Shown: piece after piece, positions 25,325 to 33,808 of the stretch
Position numbering within the stretch: the first letter of the stretch is position 1
How the letters are laid out: every line of letters begins with the position of its first letter
NCBI GenBank assembly: GCA_019636335.1
Contig: JAHBXR010000014.1
Span: forward strand, 62,001-126,000
Length of the DNA stretch: 64,000 nt
Direction: 5' to 3'
From: Pirellulales bacterium
GTDB taxonomy: Bacteria; Planctomycetota; Planctomycetia; Pirellulales; JAEUIK01
The notes under the pieces: generated by a model
What the model was told of the DNA's origin: nothing
What the model saw: only the letters and a program-made list of their open reading frames with translations
Databases searched by the model: none
Program-made: the position numbers and the translations under genes

Positions 25325-26914
25325 TCAGGCAATCTCGATGACGCGCGCCATGCCTGTCGCGAGATGCCATTCGATGTGGCAATGGAAGAACCAGTGGCCG
25401 GGATTGATCGCCTGCCACTCGATGGCGAGCGAGCTCTTGGCCGGTACGTTCACGGTGTCTTTCTGCGGCGGATCGACGAGATTCATCGCCGCCGGATCGC
25501 CGAGCACGTAGAAGTAGTGGCCGTGCAAATGGAAGGGGTGGTCCATGTTCGTGGGGTTCACGAGCACGAACCGCACGTGCTCGTCCTGCGCCAACTTGAT
25601 CGGCTCGGCCTGGGGATACATCTCGCCGTTGATATTCCACCTGTAGGGCTGCATGCTGCCGCCGAGTTCCAGCTTGAACTCGCGCGGATTTTCAGCCAGC
25701 GTGACGGACTCGGGCGAACGCATGGCCTGGGGCATGAGCATCATCTCGCCGAACTTCGCCGGGCTCGGTTCGAGCGCGTCCGCCGAGTCGCCCGGGTATT
25801 GCAGCACGGCGAGCCCCTCTTGGCCCGCCAGCGTCGCCGCGCGGATCCAATGCGCTCCGCTCTGATCTGCCTTCAACAAGACGTCGTAGCGCTCGCCGAT
25901 GTTGATGACGAGGTTGTCGACTTCGACCGGCGCCATCGGGGCGCCGTCGGTGGCAAAGGCCGTGAGCTTGTGCCCGTCGACCTGGAAGCGAAACGCATAG
26001 GTGCTCGAGGCATTGATGAGCCGCAGTCGCAAGGTCTCGCCCGGCTTCACTTCGATCGTGGTCCGCGGCGCTTGCGAAGCGGCGTTGAAACGCCCGCGTC
26101 CGTTGAACAAGGCGGACTCGAACGGCACGTCGCCAAGATCGGCGCCGGCGGCCATGCCTTCCATCGCAGGCATCTTCTTCTCTTCGACGGCGCCGTCCGA
26201 CGGAGCTTCCGTGTTGGCAGCAGGCTTTTCTTCGTTCTCCGTGGCGACGGGCTTCTCCATCTTGCCGGCCATTTTCATGCCGCTTCCCGCGATGAGCCCG
26301 GCGAGCAACTCTTCGCACGATTCGAGGAACCAGTCGTTGATGAGCAGGATCTCCTCGCGATCGTACTTCGCGGGGGGCGTTTCTTCGTCGACGATCAGCG
26401 GGCCGTAGAGCCCATCGCCATACTGCACGCCGACGTGCGAGTGGTACCAGTGCGTGCCGGCGGGCGTGGCCGTGAACTCATAGGTGAATTCGCTTCCCGC
26501 TTCGATCGGCGGGCGCGAGACGCCGTCGACGCCGTCCATCTGCCAGGTGCCCGGCTGGTGCATTCCGTGCCAATGCACCGATGTGGGCGCCGCCAGATCG
26601 TTGACGACCTTCACGCGCAGCGTTTCGCCCAATTTGGCGCGAATCACAGGCCCCGGATACTGATCGTTGTAGCAACTGATCTCGCGCGGACGTCCATCGG
26701 GCGACGCCTTGCGGCTTCCCGCGCGCAGCGCGTACGAGGCCGCGGTCGCAGCGCCGGCCTCGCCACTTGCTGGCTGCGTCTTGCTCGGCGCGCAGCCCGA
26801 GAGAATGGAAATCATCGGCACCGCCGATGTCGTGGCGAGTGCCGTCGCCTGGAGAAATTGACGCCGCGACGGGATCGGCACTTGTGGCTCTGGCCTACGT
26901 GTCGGACGTGTCAT
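25325..26914 (-). CDS. Tat-exported multicopper oxidase (lipoprotein-like)
   Basis: 529 residues; ATG at 26914. The Tat motif is 'SRRQFLQ' (16-22), and the hydrophobic part ends 'LSGC' (38-41), a lipobox-like site, so it may be a Tat lipoprotein. Copper sites in order: 'HWHG' (114-117), 'HWYHSH' (155-160), 'HPFHLHGH' (459-466) and 'HCHIEWHLATGM' (511-522, with the T1 axial-type Met522). All type 1, 2 and 3 ligands are visible. Between the first and second cupredoxin domains lies an unusual 42-residue linker (213-254) rich in Met, Lys, Glu and Ala ('MKMAGKMEKPVATENEEKPA', then 'EEKKMPAMEGMAAG'). Met-rich loops are used for Cu(I) binding in CueO-like enzymes, so copper handling is a reasonable guess. 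Confidence 0.93.
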   Translation of the reverse strand: MTRPTRRPEPQVPIPSRRQFLQATALATTSAVPMISILSGCAPSKTQPASGEAGAATAASYALRAGSRKASPDGRPREISCYNDQYPGPVIRAKLGETLRVKVVNDLAAPTSVHWHGMHQPGTWQMDGVDGVSRPPIEAGSEFTYEFTATPAGTHWYHSHVGVQYGDGLYGPLIVDEETPPAKYDREEILLINDWFLESCEELLAGLIAGSGMKMAGKMEKPVATENEEKPAANTEAPSDGAVEEKKMPAMEGMAAGADLGDVPFESALFNGRGRFNAASQAPRTTIEVKPGETLRLRLINASSTYAFRFQVDGHKLTAFATDGAPMAPVEVDNLVINIGERYDVLLKADQSGAHWIRAATLAGQEGLAVLQYPGDSADALEPSPAKFGEMMLMPQAMRSPESVTLAENPREFKLELGGSMQPYRWNINGEMYPQAEPIKLAQDEHVRFVLVNPTNMDHPFHLHGHYFYVLGDPAAMNLVDPPQKDTVNVPAKSSLAIEWQAINPGHWFFHCHIEWHLATGMARVIEIA

Positions 26915-26934
26915 GATGCTACTCCGTAGGCGCG

Positions 26935-27789
26935 CTAGCGAGGGACGAAAAACATGCCAGGGTTTACCGCAGGTGGATCGACATACAGCCGTGGTCGCTC
27001 GGTAAAGTTTTCGTCCTGTTTCATTTGCTCGAGCGTTTCGTTGTCGATCTCGGTCGTGGTCACCTGAACCGAGTCGAGCGTGCCGTCTGCCTTATAGGTC
27101 CGTACGACGTTCTTCGTGGGGGCATGCGGCTTGCCCGTTGCCAGGTCGATGACGGTCATGGTGAACAAGGATAACCCATCCATGCCGTCGGGCGTAACCC
27201 AGACGAACGTATCACCACAATTGCCCACATAGCAAGCGTCGCAGGGCACTTCTTCCTGGCACCCCACGCCATACCAGCCCAGCGGAAGAATGCACTCCAG
27301 CCGATCCTGCTCGCCGAGATAGAACCGCTCGATCAGATTCCGGCACGGAATGCAGTCCGAGATTTGTCCTCCCTGCATGACGACCAGTTGAAACGCACAG
27401 CGAATGCGGCGCAGGTTGTCGATGTCGGTGACCGGTGCGAGCGACCAGTTCTCGGTGATGTTGCGCGACGTGTTGGGGCTGAAGAGCAGGCTCAAGATCG
27501 GCAGCCCCGCCCCCATCTGCTGCGCCGCCTGCAAGGTGGGGGCATAGGTGGCGCTCCCTTGGAAGCCCTTCTGATCGGCCACGTTGACGGTGCCTGCATT
27601 CACGATGGCAATCGAGGGCATCGCCGCCGGGTTGCTCTCGAACCGCGCCAGGTTGTCGAGCACTTGCTGGTAATTGAGATCCGCCAGCGTGGCAGTCGTC
27701 TGCAACGTATTGTCGCGCAGGCTGAGATGCGTCCGGCAGCCTGTGGCTGCCAGCGTGAGCATCAATAGCAGTGCTAGACGTGCTCGCAT
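26935..27789 (-). CDS. lipoprotein, planctomycete-type, hypothetical
   Basis: 284 residues. ATG at 27789, no strong ribosome-binding site. A lipoprotein signal at 1-18 ('LALLLMLTLAATGC') ends in Cys18. The mature chain has Cys pairs ('IPCRNLIE', 'CQEEVPCDACYVGNC') and mixed alpha/beta segments; no family recognised. It ends 20 bases before the multicopper oxidase start on the same strand, so the two genes probably form an operon. The Cys-rich stretch may bind metal or form disulfides, and a partnership with the copper oxidase is possible but not shown. Confidence 0.78.
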   Translation of the reverse strand: MRARLALLLMLTLAATGCRTHLSLRDNTLQTTATLADLNYQQVLDNLARFESNPAAMPSIAIVNAGTVNVADQKGFQGSATYAPTLQAAQQMGAGLPILSLLFSPNTSRNITENWSLAPVTDIDNLRRIRCAFQLVVMQGGQISDCIPCRNLIERFYLGEQDRLECILPLGWYGVGCQEEVPCDACYVGNCGDTFVWVTPDGMDGLSLFTMTVIDLATGKPHAPTKNVVRTYKADGTLDSVQVTTTEIDNETLEQMKQDENFTERPRLYVDPPAVNPGMFFVPR

Positions 27790-27988
27790 CTCGTGCCTCG
27801 TGCCGGCGAATCGTTCGCGCGGGCGCGCATTTTCCGCCCTTGGGTGCGCACCCGAACGAGTTTATCGGTCGGCCTGATGGGGGAGTTTAGGCAGAGACGC
27901 CAGGACGAGAGACTTGTGGTTGAGTGCCGCGAAAGGAATCGCTTGAACAATGATTCGCGGTGCTATCGACCACTGCTGCCATCGCGCG

Positions 27989-28396
27989 CTAGGAGTAGAT
28001 CGTCAAATGCCAGCGTGTCCCTCGATCGATGGCACTTTGGAGCAAGCGTTCGAACGTTTCTAGATCCTCGCGAACAAGATCGTCGATGCTGCTGCCATCG
28101 TGCCGCACGTATTCCAGGAGAGCTCGAACCGTGGCAAGTCCAGCCGTAGGCTCATGCCAATGCTCGGGAAGTAGTTTTGATTCGTCATAGGAAGCGGGGT
28201 CGTCGGGATCGCCGTCGAGTAGCTCCACGATCATCTGATGCCGATCCATCGAGTAGAAGTGGTACAGATCGGGTACGTTCCATCGTTTGGCAACTTTGGC
28301 CAGAACATCGGCGGCGCGGGCAAGTGGCTTTCCAGCGATCTCCGCCAACCCATCGGGATTGCCATCCTCGAAAGTCGGATAGAATGCGACTCCCAT
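27989..28396 (-). CDS. small protein of unknown function
   Basis: 135 residues from ATG 28396, with AAAGGGA upstream. No signal peptide or membrane span. The chain mixes helices and short strands; a Trp/His/Tyr-rich middle ('RWNVPDLYHFYSMDRHQMIV') and an acidic loop ('LLDGDPDDPASYDESKLLPE') are distinctive. The overall size and composition are reminiscent of small immunity-type or DUF proteins, but I cannot match a family. It is encoded behind a SnoaL-like gene on the same strand. Confidence 0.65.
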   Translation of the reverse strand: MGVAFYPTFEDGNPDGLAEIAGKPLARAADVLAKVAKRWNVPDLYHFYSMDRHQMIVELLDGDPDDPASYDESKLLPEHWHEPTAGLATVRALLEYVRHDGSSIDDLVREDLETFERLLQSAIDRGTRWHLTIYS

Positions 28397-28426
28397 CGGA
28401 GTTCCCTTTTCAAGTCTTCAGCGGTT

Positions 28427-28498
28427 TCACGCCCTCAGCGAATCGATCAGGATCTGTTGGGTTTCGGCTTGGGCCGCCACGCGTTGCTCGGCAGTCAT
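28427..28498 (-). CDS. possible 23-residue peptide or gene remnant
   Basis: On the minus strand an ATG at 28498 with GAGGTGCGG just upstream opens 23 codons ending at TGA (28427-28429): 'MTAEQRVAAQAETQQILIDS' plus three residues. The peptide is a short amphipathic helix. It lies in the 118-base gap between the SnoaL-like gene and the unknown gene at 28396, in the same direction. It could be a real micro-protein, the decayed start of a lost gene, or chance. Confidence 0.25.
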   Translation of the reverse strand: MTAEQRVAAQAETQQILIDSLRA

Positions 28499-28514
28499 CC
28501 GCACCTCGGTCGGT

Positions 28515-28907
28515 TCACGATTCGAGACAGTCGTAGTTCGTTTGCGCGATGATCCGCCCGTCGCGAAACGCCAGAAAGGTGGCAAAGTAGCCGCGCAGCT
28601 CGTCGCCGGCCTGCAACGGGCCGATCGAGATGGCGAGCTTGCCCGACCAACGAAACTCGACCGCCACGCGTTCTCCGGCGGCGACGAGGTTCACGATTTC
28701 ATATCGTTGCGAGGCCATGACCTGCTGACCGCGCTCGGCGCTGGCGAGCAGTGCCGCGAGATCGCGCCGCGCCCCGCGCGGGTTCAGGCGGTTGGGAAAC
28801 TCTTCCTGCACGACATCAGGGGCATAAAAGGGGGCCAGCGCCTCGCCGGTGGCGCCCGCTTCGAGCGCGGCGAAGTAGCGACGCGTGAGTTCCGGAAGAT
28901 CGGACAT
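28515..28907 (-). CDS. SnoaL-like / NTF2-fold protein
   Basis: 130 residues from ATG 28907. The order of a long first helix ('LPELTRRYFAALEAGATGEA'), the loop 'LAPFYAPDVVQEEFPNRLNP' and later strands 'GERVAVEFRWSGKLAI' and 'LRGYFATFLAFRDGRIIAQT' with the closing 'NYDCLES' is typical of SnoaL-like NTF2-fold proteins (cone-shaped barrel with a small-molecule pocket). No catalytic motif can be singled out. Such proteins act as small hydrolases, isomerases or ligand-binding stress proteins. It is first in a run of minus-strand small genes (28.9-28.0 kb). The MITE-like repeat at 28970 lies 63 bases upstream, so that repeat may carry or shape the promoter. Confidence 0.85.
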   Translation of the reverse strand: MSDLPELTRRYFAALEAGATGEALAPFYAPDVVQEEFPNRLNPRGARRDLAALLASAERGQQVMASQRYEIVNLVAAGERVAVEFRWSGKLAISIGPLQAGDELRGYFATFLAFRDGRIIAQTNYDCLES

Positions 28908-28969
28908 CTACTTGCTCCGGTAAGCCAGTCGTGGCGTGCCGACAGTATAACCGGATCGTCCAGGCACCC

Positions 28970-29122
28970 AGCAGCCTGTTGAAAAAAGCCTTCGTGGCAT
29001 TTTTCAACCTCGCCAAGTGCGGAGCAAAGCTCCGCACGGCTCGCAAAATAACGACTTACGTTGCTATTTTGTCATCGCATCCCTGCGATGTCGCAGTCCG
29101 TTGAGTTTTTCAACGGACTGCT
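28970..29122. mobile_element. MITE-like repeat, copy 1
   Basis: A 150-bp element whose ends are imperfect inverted repeats: left GCAGCCTGTTGAAAAA, and right end GCAGTCCGTTGAAAAA on the other strand. The inside folds into several hairpins (TGCGGAG/CTCCGCA, CATCGCA/TGCGATG, and a final CAGTCCGTTGA/TCAACGGACTG). The copy at 32370-32523 is nearly identical and in the same orientation. No transposase is encoded, so it would be a non-autonomous element or a REP-type repeat. Three nearly identical internal blocks make it unlikely to be chance. Confidence 0.8.
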
Positions 29123-29191
29123 AGAGCCTTTGCTCTCGCGAGCAAAGATCCGCATCCGAGAGAGTTCCCGTGACGACGCGACGAACCAAAG

Positions 29192-30370
29192 TCAGTTCGC
29201 GGTCCGCGAGGCATCGAAGTGCGGGTTGTGCCCGGTGGCGTGACGAGTCTTGCGCGGCTCTTGCCAGGTGTTCTTCCAGAATTGATAGAACACGGCGCCG
29301 ATGCCGGAGCGTACCGTCAGGTGATAGTCGGAACCGGCAGGCAACTCCCGCATCAAGCGGCGATGCGCACGTCCCAGGGCGTGGTAGGGCAAGTGCGGAA
29401 ACATGTGATGCAGGGCGTGGAATCGCAGTCCGAGCGGCACGAACAACTCGGTGACCAACGGGTTGTCGGGCAACGTGATCGAGTCCTGCAACTGCCCCAC
29501 GTAGCTCACCTGGCCTTCGTCACTCAGGTAGTGGTGCAGGCACAGGGCGCGAATGAAGTTCAGCGACAGCACGCTCGCCGCGATCAGGAACATCAGCGCC
29601 ACGCGGGTCCATTCGAAGACACCCAGCCCAACCAGCACGATCGGCACCCAGACGCGGATCGAGCAGGCGATATCGAGAAAGGCCCAGTAGGCCCGCGGTG
29701 TGTGCGGTGAAAGGACCAGTCGATGCCGGAAGTTGACGATGCCGAACGACGAGAATCGTTCGAGCAGCCAGGGCCGGAACGGTGGGTAGAGAAACGACAG
29801 CGGCGTCAGGAACAGGAAGCGGAACACCACCAGGAAGGGCCACACCAGCGTCAGCAACAGGAAGTAGCCGATCAAGCGCGGTGGATCGACCCCGAACGGC
29901 AGGTACTCGCCGTCCGAGTCGGTGCCGTAGCTGTCGCAGCGGTGATGATCGAGATGGTGCGCGTAGGCGAACGAAGGAAACAGGAGCGGGATGCCGCAAA
30001 GCAAATCCCACGCCACCTGGAAGGAGCGGAGTTTTCGACTGCGGAGGTGAACGATCTCGTGGACGAACGACGACGCACGGAAGATGGCGAACACGGCCAC
30101 GCCGAACAGCAGGGCCCGCATCCACGAGAAGCCCGCCATGTCGAGGAAGACCGACGCGCAGCCGTAGCCGATGGTGATGGTGACGAGCAGATCGGCCCAA
30201 TAGATCCACGCCTTGGGGACGGCCAGATCGCGCACCGCGGCCTTCGCTTCTTTCAGCCAGGGTGGAACATCCGTTTCCGAGATCGTAAGGTTGGGACGAG
30301 ATCGTTCGATCGTCGACATGTAAACGGAGTCCTGCGCGGCGGCGGGGGCCGCCGAGAAGTGTGTCTTCAT
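29192..30370 (-). CDS. membrane fatty acid desaturase
   Basis: 392 residues from ATG 30370; a second Met at 30319 is possible, and the frame opens to 30730 without a ribosome-binding site. The three histidine boxes of membrane desaturases are present: 'HEIVH' (104-108), 'HHLDHH' (138-143) and 'HALHH' (318-322). Around them lie membrane segments, including 'LLFGVAVFAIFRASSFVHE' and 'LIGYFLLLTLVWPFLVVFRF'. The spacing of the His boxes fits a di-iron fatty acid desaturase, which introduces a double bond in acyl chains at the membrane. The regiospecificity cannot be told. It is divergent from the MiaE-type gene at 30755. Confidence 0.88.
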   Translation of the reverse strand: MKTHFSAAPAAAQDSVYMSTIERSRPNLTISETDVPPWLKEAKAAVRDLAVPKAWIYWADLLVTITIGYGCASVFLDMAGFSWMRALLFGVAVFAIFRASSFVHEIVHLRSRKLRSFQVAWDLLCGIPLLFPSFAYAHHLDHHRCDSYGTDSDGEYLPFGVDPPRLIGYFLLLTLVWPFLVVFRFLFLTPLSFLYPPFRPWLLERFSSFGIVNFRHRLVLSPHTPRAYWAFLDIACSIRVWVPIVLVGLGVFEWTRVALMFLIAASVLSLNFIRALCLHHYLSDEGQVSYVGQLQDSITLPDNPLVTELFVPLGLRFHALHHMFPHLPYHALGRAHRRLMRELPAGSDYHLTVRSGIGAVFYQFWKNTWQEPRKTRHATGHNPHFDASRTAN

Positions 30371-30754
30371 CCTAGAATTCTCGGGGACGGGAGTCGACCG
30401 GTTGGGCAAGCTTTTTCGGGGTTTTTGGCCCGGCCGACTTGTGCCGTTCCATCCTCTTAGATCGATTCGTCTCCTGGACGACCCTGAGTCAAAACGCAGG
30501 CTTGCCGACGGCGTCGGCCAGACTCTCCCGTCCCGAGCGAGCACTCTGGAATAGTTCGAGTAATCGTTAGTCTTTACGGCGTCTGAAATAGCTTGCCAAA
30601 GTACCCCAGCAGAAACGGCAACAGTGGGGTAAAATTCGCCGAGTACCAGGGGGATCGGAGTGGTCGCGCTCCAACCGCCACGCCAGCAGATTGGTGTGCC
30701 CGGCCGACCTTGTTCCCCACGAGATATCACAGATTCGAATCGAGTTGCCTCGCG
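30371..30754. other. divergent promoter region
   Basis: 384 bases between the leftward desaturase gene and the rightward MiaE-type gene. It must contain both promoters. No hairpin with a T-run and no convincing short gene were found. A longer desaturase frame runs into this region, but its amino-acid composition there is not like the rest of the protein. Confidence 0.45.
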
Positions 30755-31330
30755 ATGCTCAGTCTCGCCTCGACCACATCATCTCGCTGGCTCGCCCAGG
30801 TGGCGGAACATCTACCGGAGTTGCTGCTCGACCATGCCCATTGCGAAAAGAAGGCCGCTGGCACGGCGATGAACCTCATCTTCGCCTATGTGGAGAACGT
30901 CGAGCTCGTGCGCGAGATGACGGAGATCGTCAACGAAGAGTTGGCCCATTTCCACCTGGTGCTTGACCTGCTCGGCGAGCGGGGAATCCGTTTTCGGCGC
31001 CTCGCGCCCAGCGGCTATGGCCGGCGTCTGAACGAATTGATCCGCAAGCAAGAGCCGGAAAAAGCGGTCGACCGCCTGCTGGTCGCCTCCTTGATCGAAG
31101 CGCGTTCCTGCGAACGTTTCGTCCTGCTGCGCGACCATCTGCCCGACGCCGAACTGGCGGCCTTCTACGGCTCGCTGTTCGAATCGGAAGCGCGGCATCA
31201 CAGCACCTACGTTCGCCTGGCGAAGGCCTACGCCCCCGACGAAGAGGTTCATCGACGGCTGGAAGAGTTGGCCGCCGTCGAAGCGTCGATCGTGGCCGAA
31301 GGGGAAGCCGCCCCACGCATGCACAGCTAA
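30755..31330 (+). CDS. miaE: tRNA-(ms2io6A) hydroxylase-like protein (MiaE family)
   Basis: 191 residues from ATG 30755. The amino end matches MiaE: 'WLAQVAEHLPELLLDHAHCE' directly followed by Lys-Lys-Ala-Ala, then 'NLIFAYVENVELVREM' and 'VNEELAHFHLVLDLL'. The fold is ferritin-like with a di-iron site; the expected ligands are Glu in 'HCEKKA', the ExxH in 'EELAHFH', Glu in 'EARSCERF' and the ExxH near 'ESEARHHSTYVRLA'. MiaE hydroxylates the isopentenyl group of the modified adenosine at tRNA position 37, an O2-dependent reaction. It is a single gene here. I rate it high because the motif order fits the family closely. Confidence 0.9.
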   Translation: MLSLASTTSSRWLAQVAEHLPELLLDHAHCEKKAAGTAMNLIFAYVENVELVREMTEIVNEELAHFHLVLDLLGERGIRFRRLAPSGYGRRLNELIRKQEPEKAVDRLLVASLIEARSCERFVLLRDHLPDAELAAFYGSLFESEARHHSTYVRLAKAYAPDEEVHRRLEELAAVEASIVAEGEAAPRMHS

Positions 31331-31419
31331 CGAGGTGCGAAATCCCTCGACAAACGCCTGCGCGGCGCGCTCGCACGCCGTGGCATAAGCGTGCCCCACG
31401 CCCTGCTCGGTTGCCGCGG

Positions 31420-32298
31420 TTACTGGTCGAAGCGCAGCTTCGCGATGACCGGGAAGTGATCGCTCGGGTATTGGCCGTTGAGCTCGAAGGTGACCACTTC
31501 GCTCGAGAGCGTCGTGACCGGACCGCGGGTCAGGATCCAATCGATACGCGAACCGTCCTCGCGCGGACCGCGGTAGTTGTGGAAGGTGCTGATCGGCTTC
31601 CCCTTTTCCTGGGCCACTTTCCACGTGTCGGTCAGATAGCCGTCGGCCACGAGCGTGTCGTAGGCCTTGTTCGATTCAGCCACGGCGTTGAAATCTCCCA
31701 CGACGATGACCGGCAGCTTGTCGTCGAGCTTTTTGAGGCGCTCCAACAGTAGCTCGGCGCTCTTTTCGCGCGACTTCTGCGACATGTGATCGAAGTGCGT
31801 ATTGACGAAGTAGAACTCTCGCGATGTCCCACGATCGAGAAACCGTACCCAGGTCACCATGCGGCGCACGCTATTGCCCCAGGTCGCCGAGCCGATGACC
31901 TCGGGCGTGTCGGAGAGCCAGAAGTGATCGTATTCAAGAGGTTCGAAACGCTCGGTGCGGTAGAAGATCGCCATGAACTCGCCGCGGCTCCCCCCCTCGC
32001 GTCCCAGGCCGATCTGATCGAAGCCGGGCAGATCGGCCTCGAGATCTTTGAGCTGCGCGTAGAGACCTTCCTGCGTGCCGATCAGGTCGGGGGCGAACTT
32101 CTCGAGCATCGCCTTGGCGGCCGGACGTCGCTCGGGCCACGAATTGGGTGGTTTGGGGCTCGCATAGCGCAAGTTGTACGACATCACCGTCAGCGTGGCC
32201 GGTTCGGCCGCGGCGCTCGCCGCGGTCCAGCCTGCGAGCAAGAGTCCGATCGGGGCGAGGGCGAACAGGACGCGAAAGAGGGGCGGACGAAACAGCAT
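31420..32298 (-). CDS. exported endonuclease/exonuclease/phosphatase (EEP) family protein
   Basis: 292 residues, ATG at 32298 with GAAAGG upstream. Signal peptide about 1-31. The EEP catalytic set is complete: Asn42 in 'MSYNLRY', Glu77 in 'GTQEGL', His168 and Asp170 in 'NTHFDHMS', Asp202 and Asn204 in 'VGDFNAV', and Asp280-His281 in 'SDHFPV'. 'EYDHFWLSDTPEVIGSATWG' is typical of planctomycete members that hydrolyse phosphodiesters, sphingomyelin-like lipids or nucleic acids outside the cytoplasm. The substrate is not predictable. It ends close to, and convergent with, the MiaE-type gene. The repeat copy 2 begins 70 bases upstream of its start and may affect its promoter. Confidence 0.9.
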   Translation of the reverse strand: MLFRPPLFRVLFALAPIGLLLAGWTAASAAAEPATLTVMSYNLRYASPKPPNSWPERRPAAKAMLEKFAPDLIGTQEGLYAQLKDLEADLPGFDQIGLGREGGSRGEFMAIFYRTERFEPLEYDHFWLSDTPEVIGSATWGNSVRRMVTWVRFLDRGTSREFYFVNTHFDHMSQKSREKSAELLLERLKKLDDKLPVIVVGDFNAVAESNKAYDTLVADGYLTDTWKVAQEKGKPISTFHNYRGPREDGSRIDWILTRGPVTTLSSEVVTFELNGQYPSDHFPVIAKLRFDQ

Positions 32299-32369
32299 GA
32301 CGGCCTTTCGATATCTGCTGGGCGTGGGGCAAGCCGGCCGGGCAAGTGGACCAGCTTGCGGCAGGTCTA

Positions 32370-32523
32370 ACAGCCTGTTGAAAAATGCCCTCGTGGGCTT
32401 TTTTCAACCTCGCCAAGTGCGGAGCAAAGCTCCGCACGGCTCGCAAAATAACGACTGACGTCGCTATTTTGTCATCGCATCCCTGCGATGTCGCAGTCCG
32501 TTGAGTTTTTCAACGGACTGCTA
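32370..32523. mobile_element. MITE-like repeat, copy 2
   Basis: Nearly identical to the copy at 28970-29122, same orientation, with differences concentrated near the left end and at a few central bases. The four bases CTAA sit on both sides of the CAGCCTG...GGACTG core (32367-32370 and 32521-32524), which could be a target-site duplication. Copy 1 shows only a weak version of this (CCAG against CTAG). It sits in the gap between the EEP gene and the isochorismatase-like gene. Confidence 0.78.
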
Positions 32524-32773
32524 AGTCAGCCCATGCTAGCATGCTGCCGTGGCGTCGTCATCCGCCGGACAAGGCCTAACGGATCGGCGAAAGCGGCAAG
32601 CTGGGGCCCTGGCGGTCGTGGCAAGATAGCGATGTCTTGATGCGTCGTTGTGGTTTTTCCGTGGATGCCGCAGCGCGCTGGTCGAAACCGTAGGTAGCTT
32701 TCCGCTAGACGAGCGGCGCGTGATGCCGCGCCCCCTGCCCCCCTTGCTGCTCCCCCCCTGCCCCGCCGTGCGC

Positions 32774-33688
32774 ATGCCTGCCGTATCAAGTTGTCTGTGG
32801 CGCTGGTCGCTCGCCGCTTTGCTCGCGGCGTACCTCTGCTGTTGCGCGCTATCGAACCGGGGCGCGGCCAAAGAGCCGGCGGCGGGGGGAACGCCAAGAC
32901 CGCTGGTGCCGGGCGTACTGCGCCTCGACACGCGCCGCCGCGAGATCTTGCCCGAGCACGGTTCGCAGCCGGTGGTCGTCCGCGATCAGCAGGAATGGAA
33001 TGCGGCCGAGACGGCCATCATCGTGTGCGATCTGTGGAGCAACCACCGCTGTCGCTCCTCGGCCGAGCGGATCGAGATCCTCGCGCCGAAAGTCAACGCC
33101 ATGCTCTCCGCCGCGCGCGATCACGGCGTCACCATCGTCCACGCGCCGAGCGGCGGCATCTCGTATTACGAGACGACCCCCTTCCGCCGTCGTATCAAGC
33201 AGGCCCCCGCGTTCGAGCCCCCGGTGGCGATCGCCGACGTGGTCCGCGCCGACGTGACTGAGCCCCCCTTGCCGATCGACGACAGCGACGGCGGCTGCGA
33301 TGACCCCGAGCCCCACGCGCTCGTCGAATTCGACTATCGCCAGCATGCGGCGATTCGCATGGTGGGCTACGACGTCGTGACCGAAGATGGGCGCGAGTTG
33401 TACAATTATTTCCGGCAGGAAGGGATCAAGAACGTGGCCATTCTCGGCATTCACACGAACATGTGCGTGCTGGGACGCTCGTTCGGCATTCGCCAACTCC
33501 GCGTCCTGGGTTTCAACGTCGTCTTGTGCCGTGACCTGACCGACGCGAGCTACGATCCTCGCGATTATCCCTTCGTGAGCCACACGCGCGGCACGGAGTT
33601 GGTCGTCGAGCACATCGAGACCTTTCTTTGCCCTTCGATCGACAGCGCCTGCCTGACGCGTGTTGTGCCGGGCACCGCCGGTCCCTGA
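32774..33688 (+). CDS. isochorismatase-like cysteine hydrolase, exported or lipid-anchored
   Basis: 304 residues from ATG 32774; a start at 32723 is equally possible. The first 30 residues form a signal with several Cys ('SLAALLAAYLCCCALSNRG'). Isochorismatase-fold pattern: catalytic Asp86 in 'IIVCDLWSNH', the nucleophile Cys231 in 'GIHTNMCVLGRSFGIRQLRV', and the expected strand 'FNVVLCRDLTDA'. The third triad residue (Lys) is not firmly placed. The acidic insertion 'PLPIDDSDGGCDDPEPHALV' before the catalytic core is unusual. Export of such a hydrolase is unusual but known in planctomycetes. Substrate unknown. Confidence 0.85.
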   Translation: MPAVSSCLWRWSLAALLAAYLCCCALSNRGAAKEPAAGGTPRPLVPGVLRLDTRRREILPEHGSQPVVVRDQQEWNAAETAIIVCDLWSNHRCRSSAERIEILAPKVNAMLSAARDHGVTIVHAPSGGISYYETTPFRRRIKQAPAFEPPVAIADVVRADVTEPPLPIDDSDGGCDDPEPHALVEFDYRQHAAIRMVGYDVVTEDGRELYNYFRQEGIKNVAILGIHTNMCVLGRSFGIRQLRVLGFNVVLCRDLTDASYDPRDYPFVSHTRGTELVVEHIETFLCPSIDSACLTRVVPGTAGP

Positions 33689-33808
33689 TCGACCGACGCC
33701 CGCTTCGTCGAAAAAAGCGGTTGCCCGAGCGTTCGCGCACGCCGATGATGGTCCCACTTGCCGGCTCGATTCGAGCGGCGATCGACCTTCCTCGTCGGAG
33801 TTTGCGAC

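Noticed and set aside
25076..26929. A 617-codon plus-strand frame over the multicopper oxidase
   Set aside because: The oxidase on the other strand has all copper motifs; the plus frame reads as Arg/His-rich noise.
28816..29046. Peptide 'MRAVRSFAPHLARL' in copy 1 and again at 31934-32446 in copy 2 of the MITE-like repeat
   Set aside because: It comes from the repeat itself and appears in both copies because the DNA is repeated, not because a gene is conserved.
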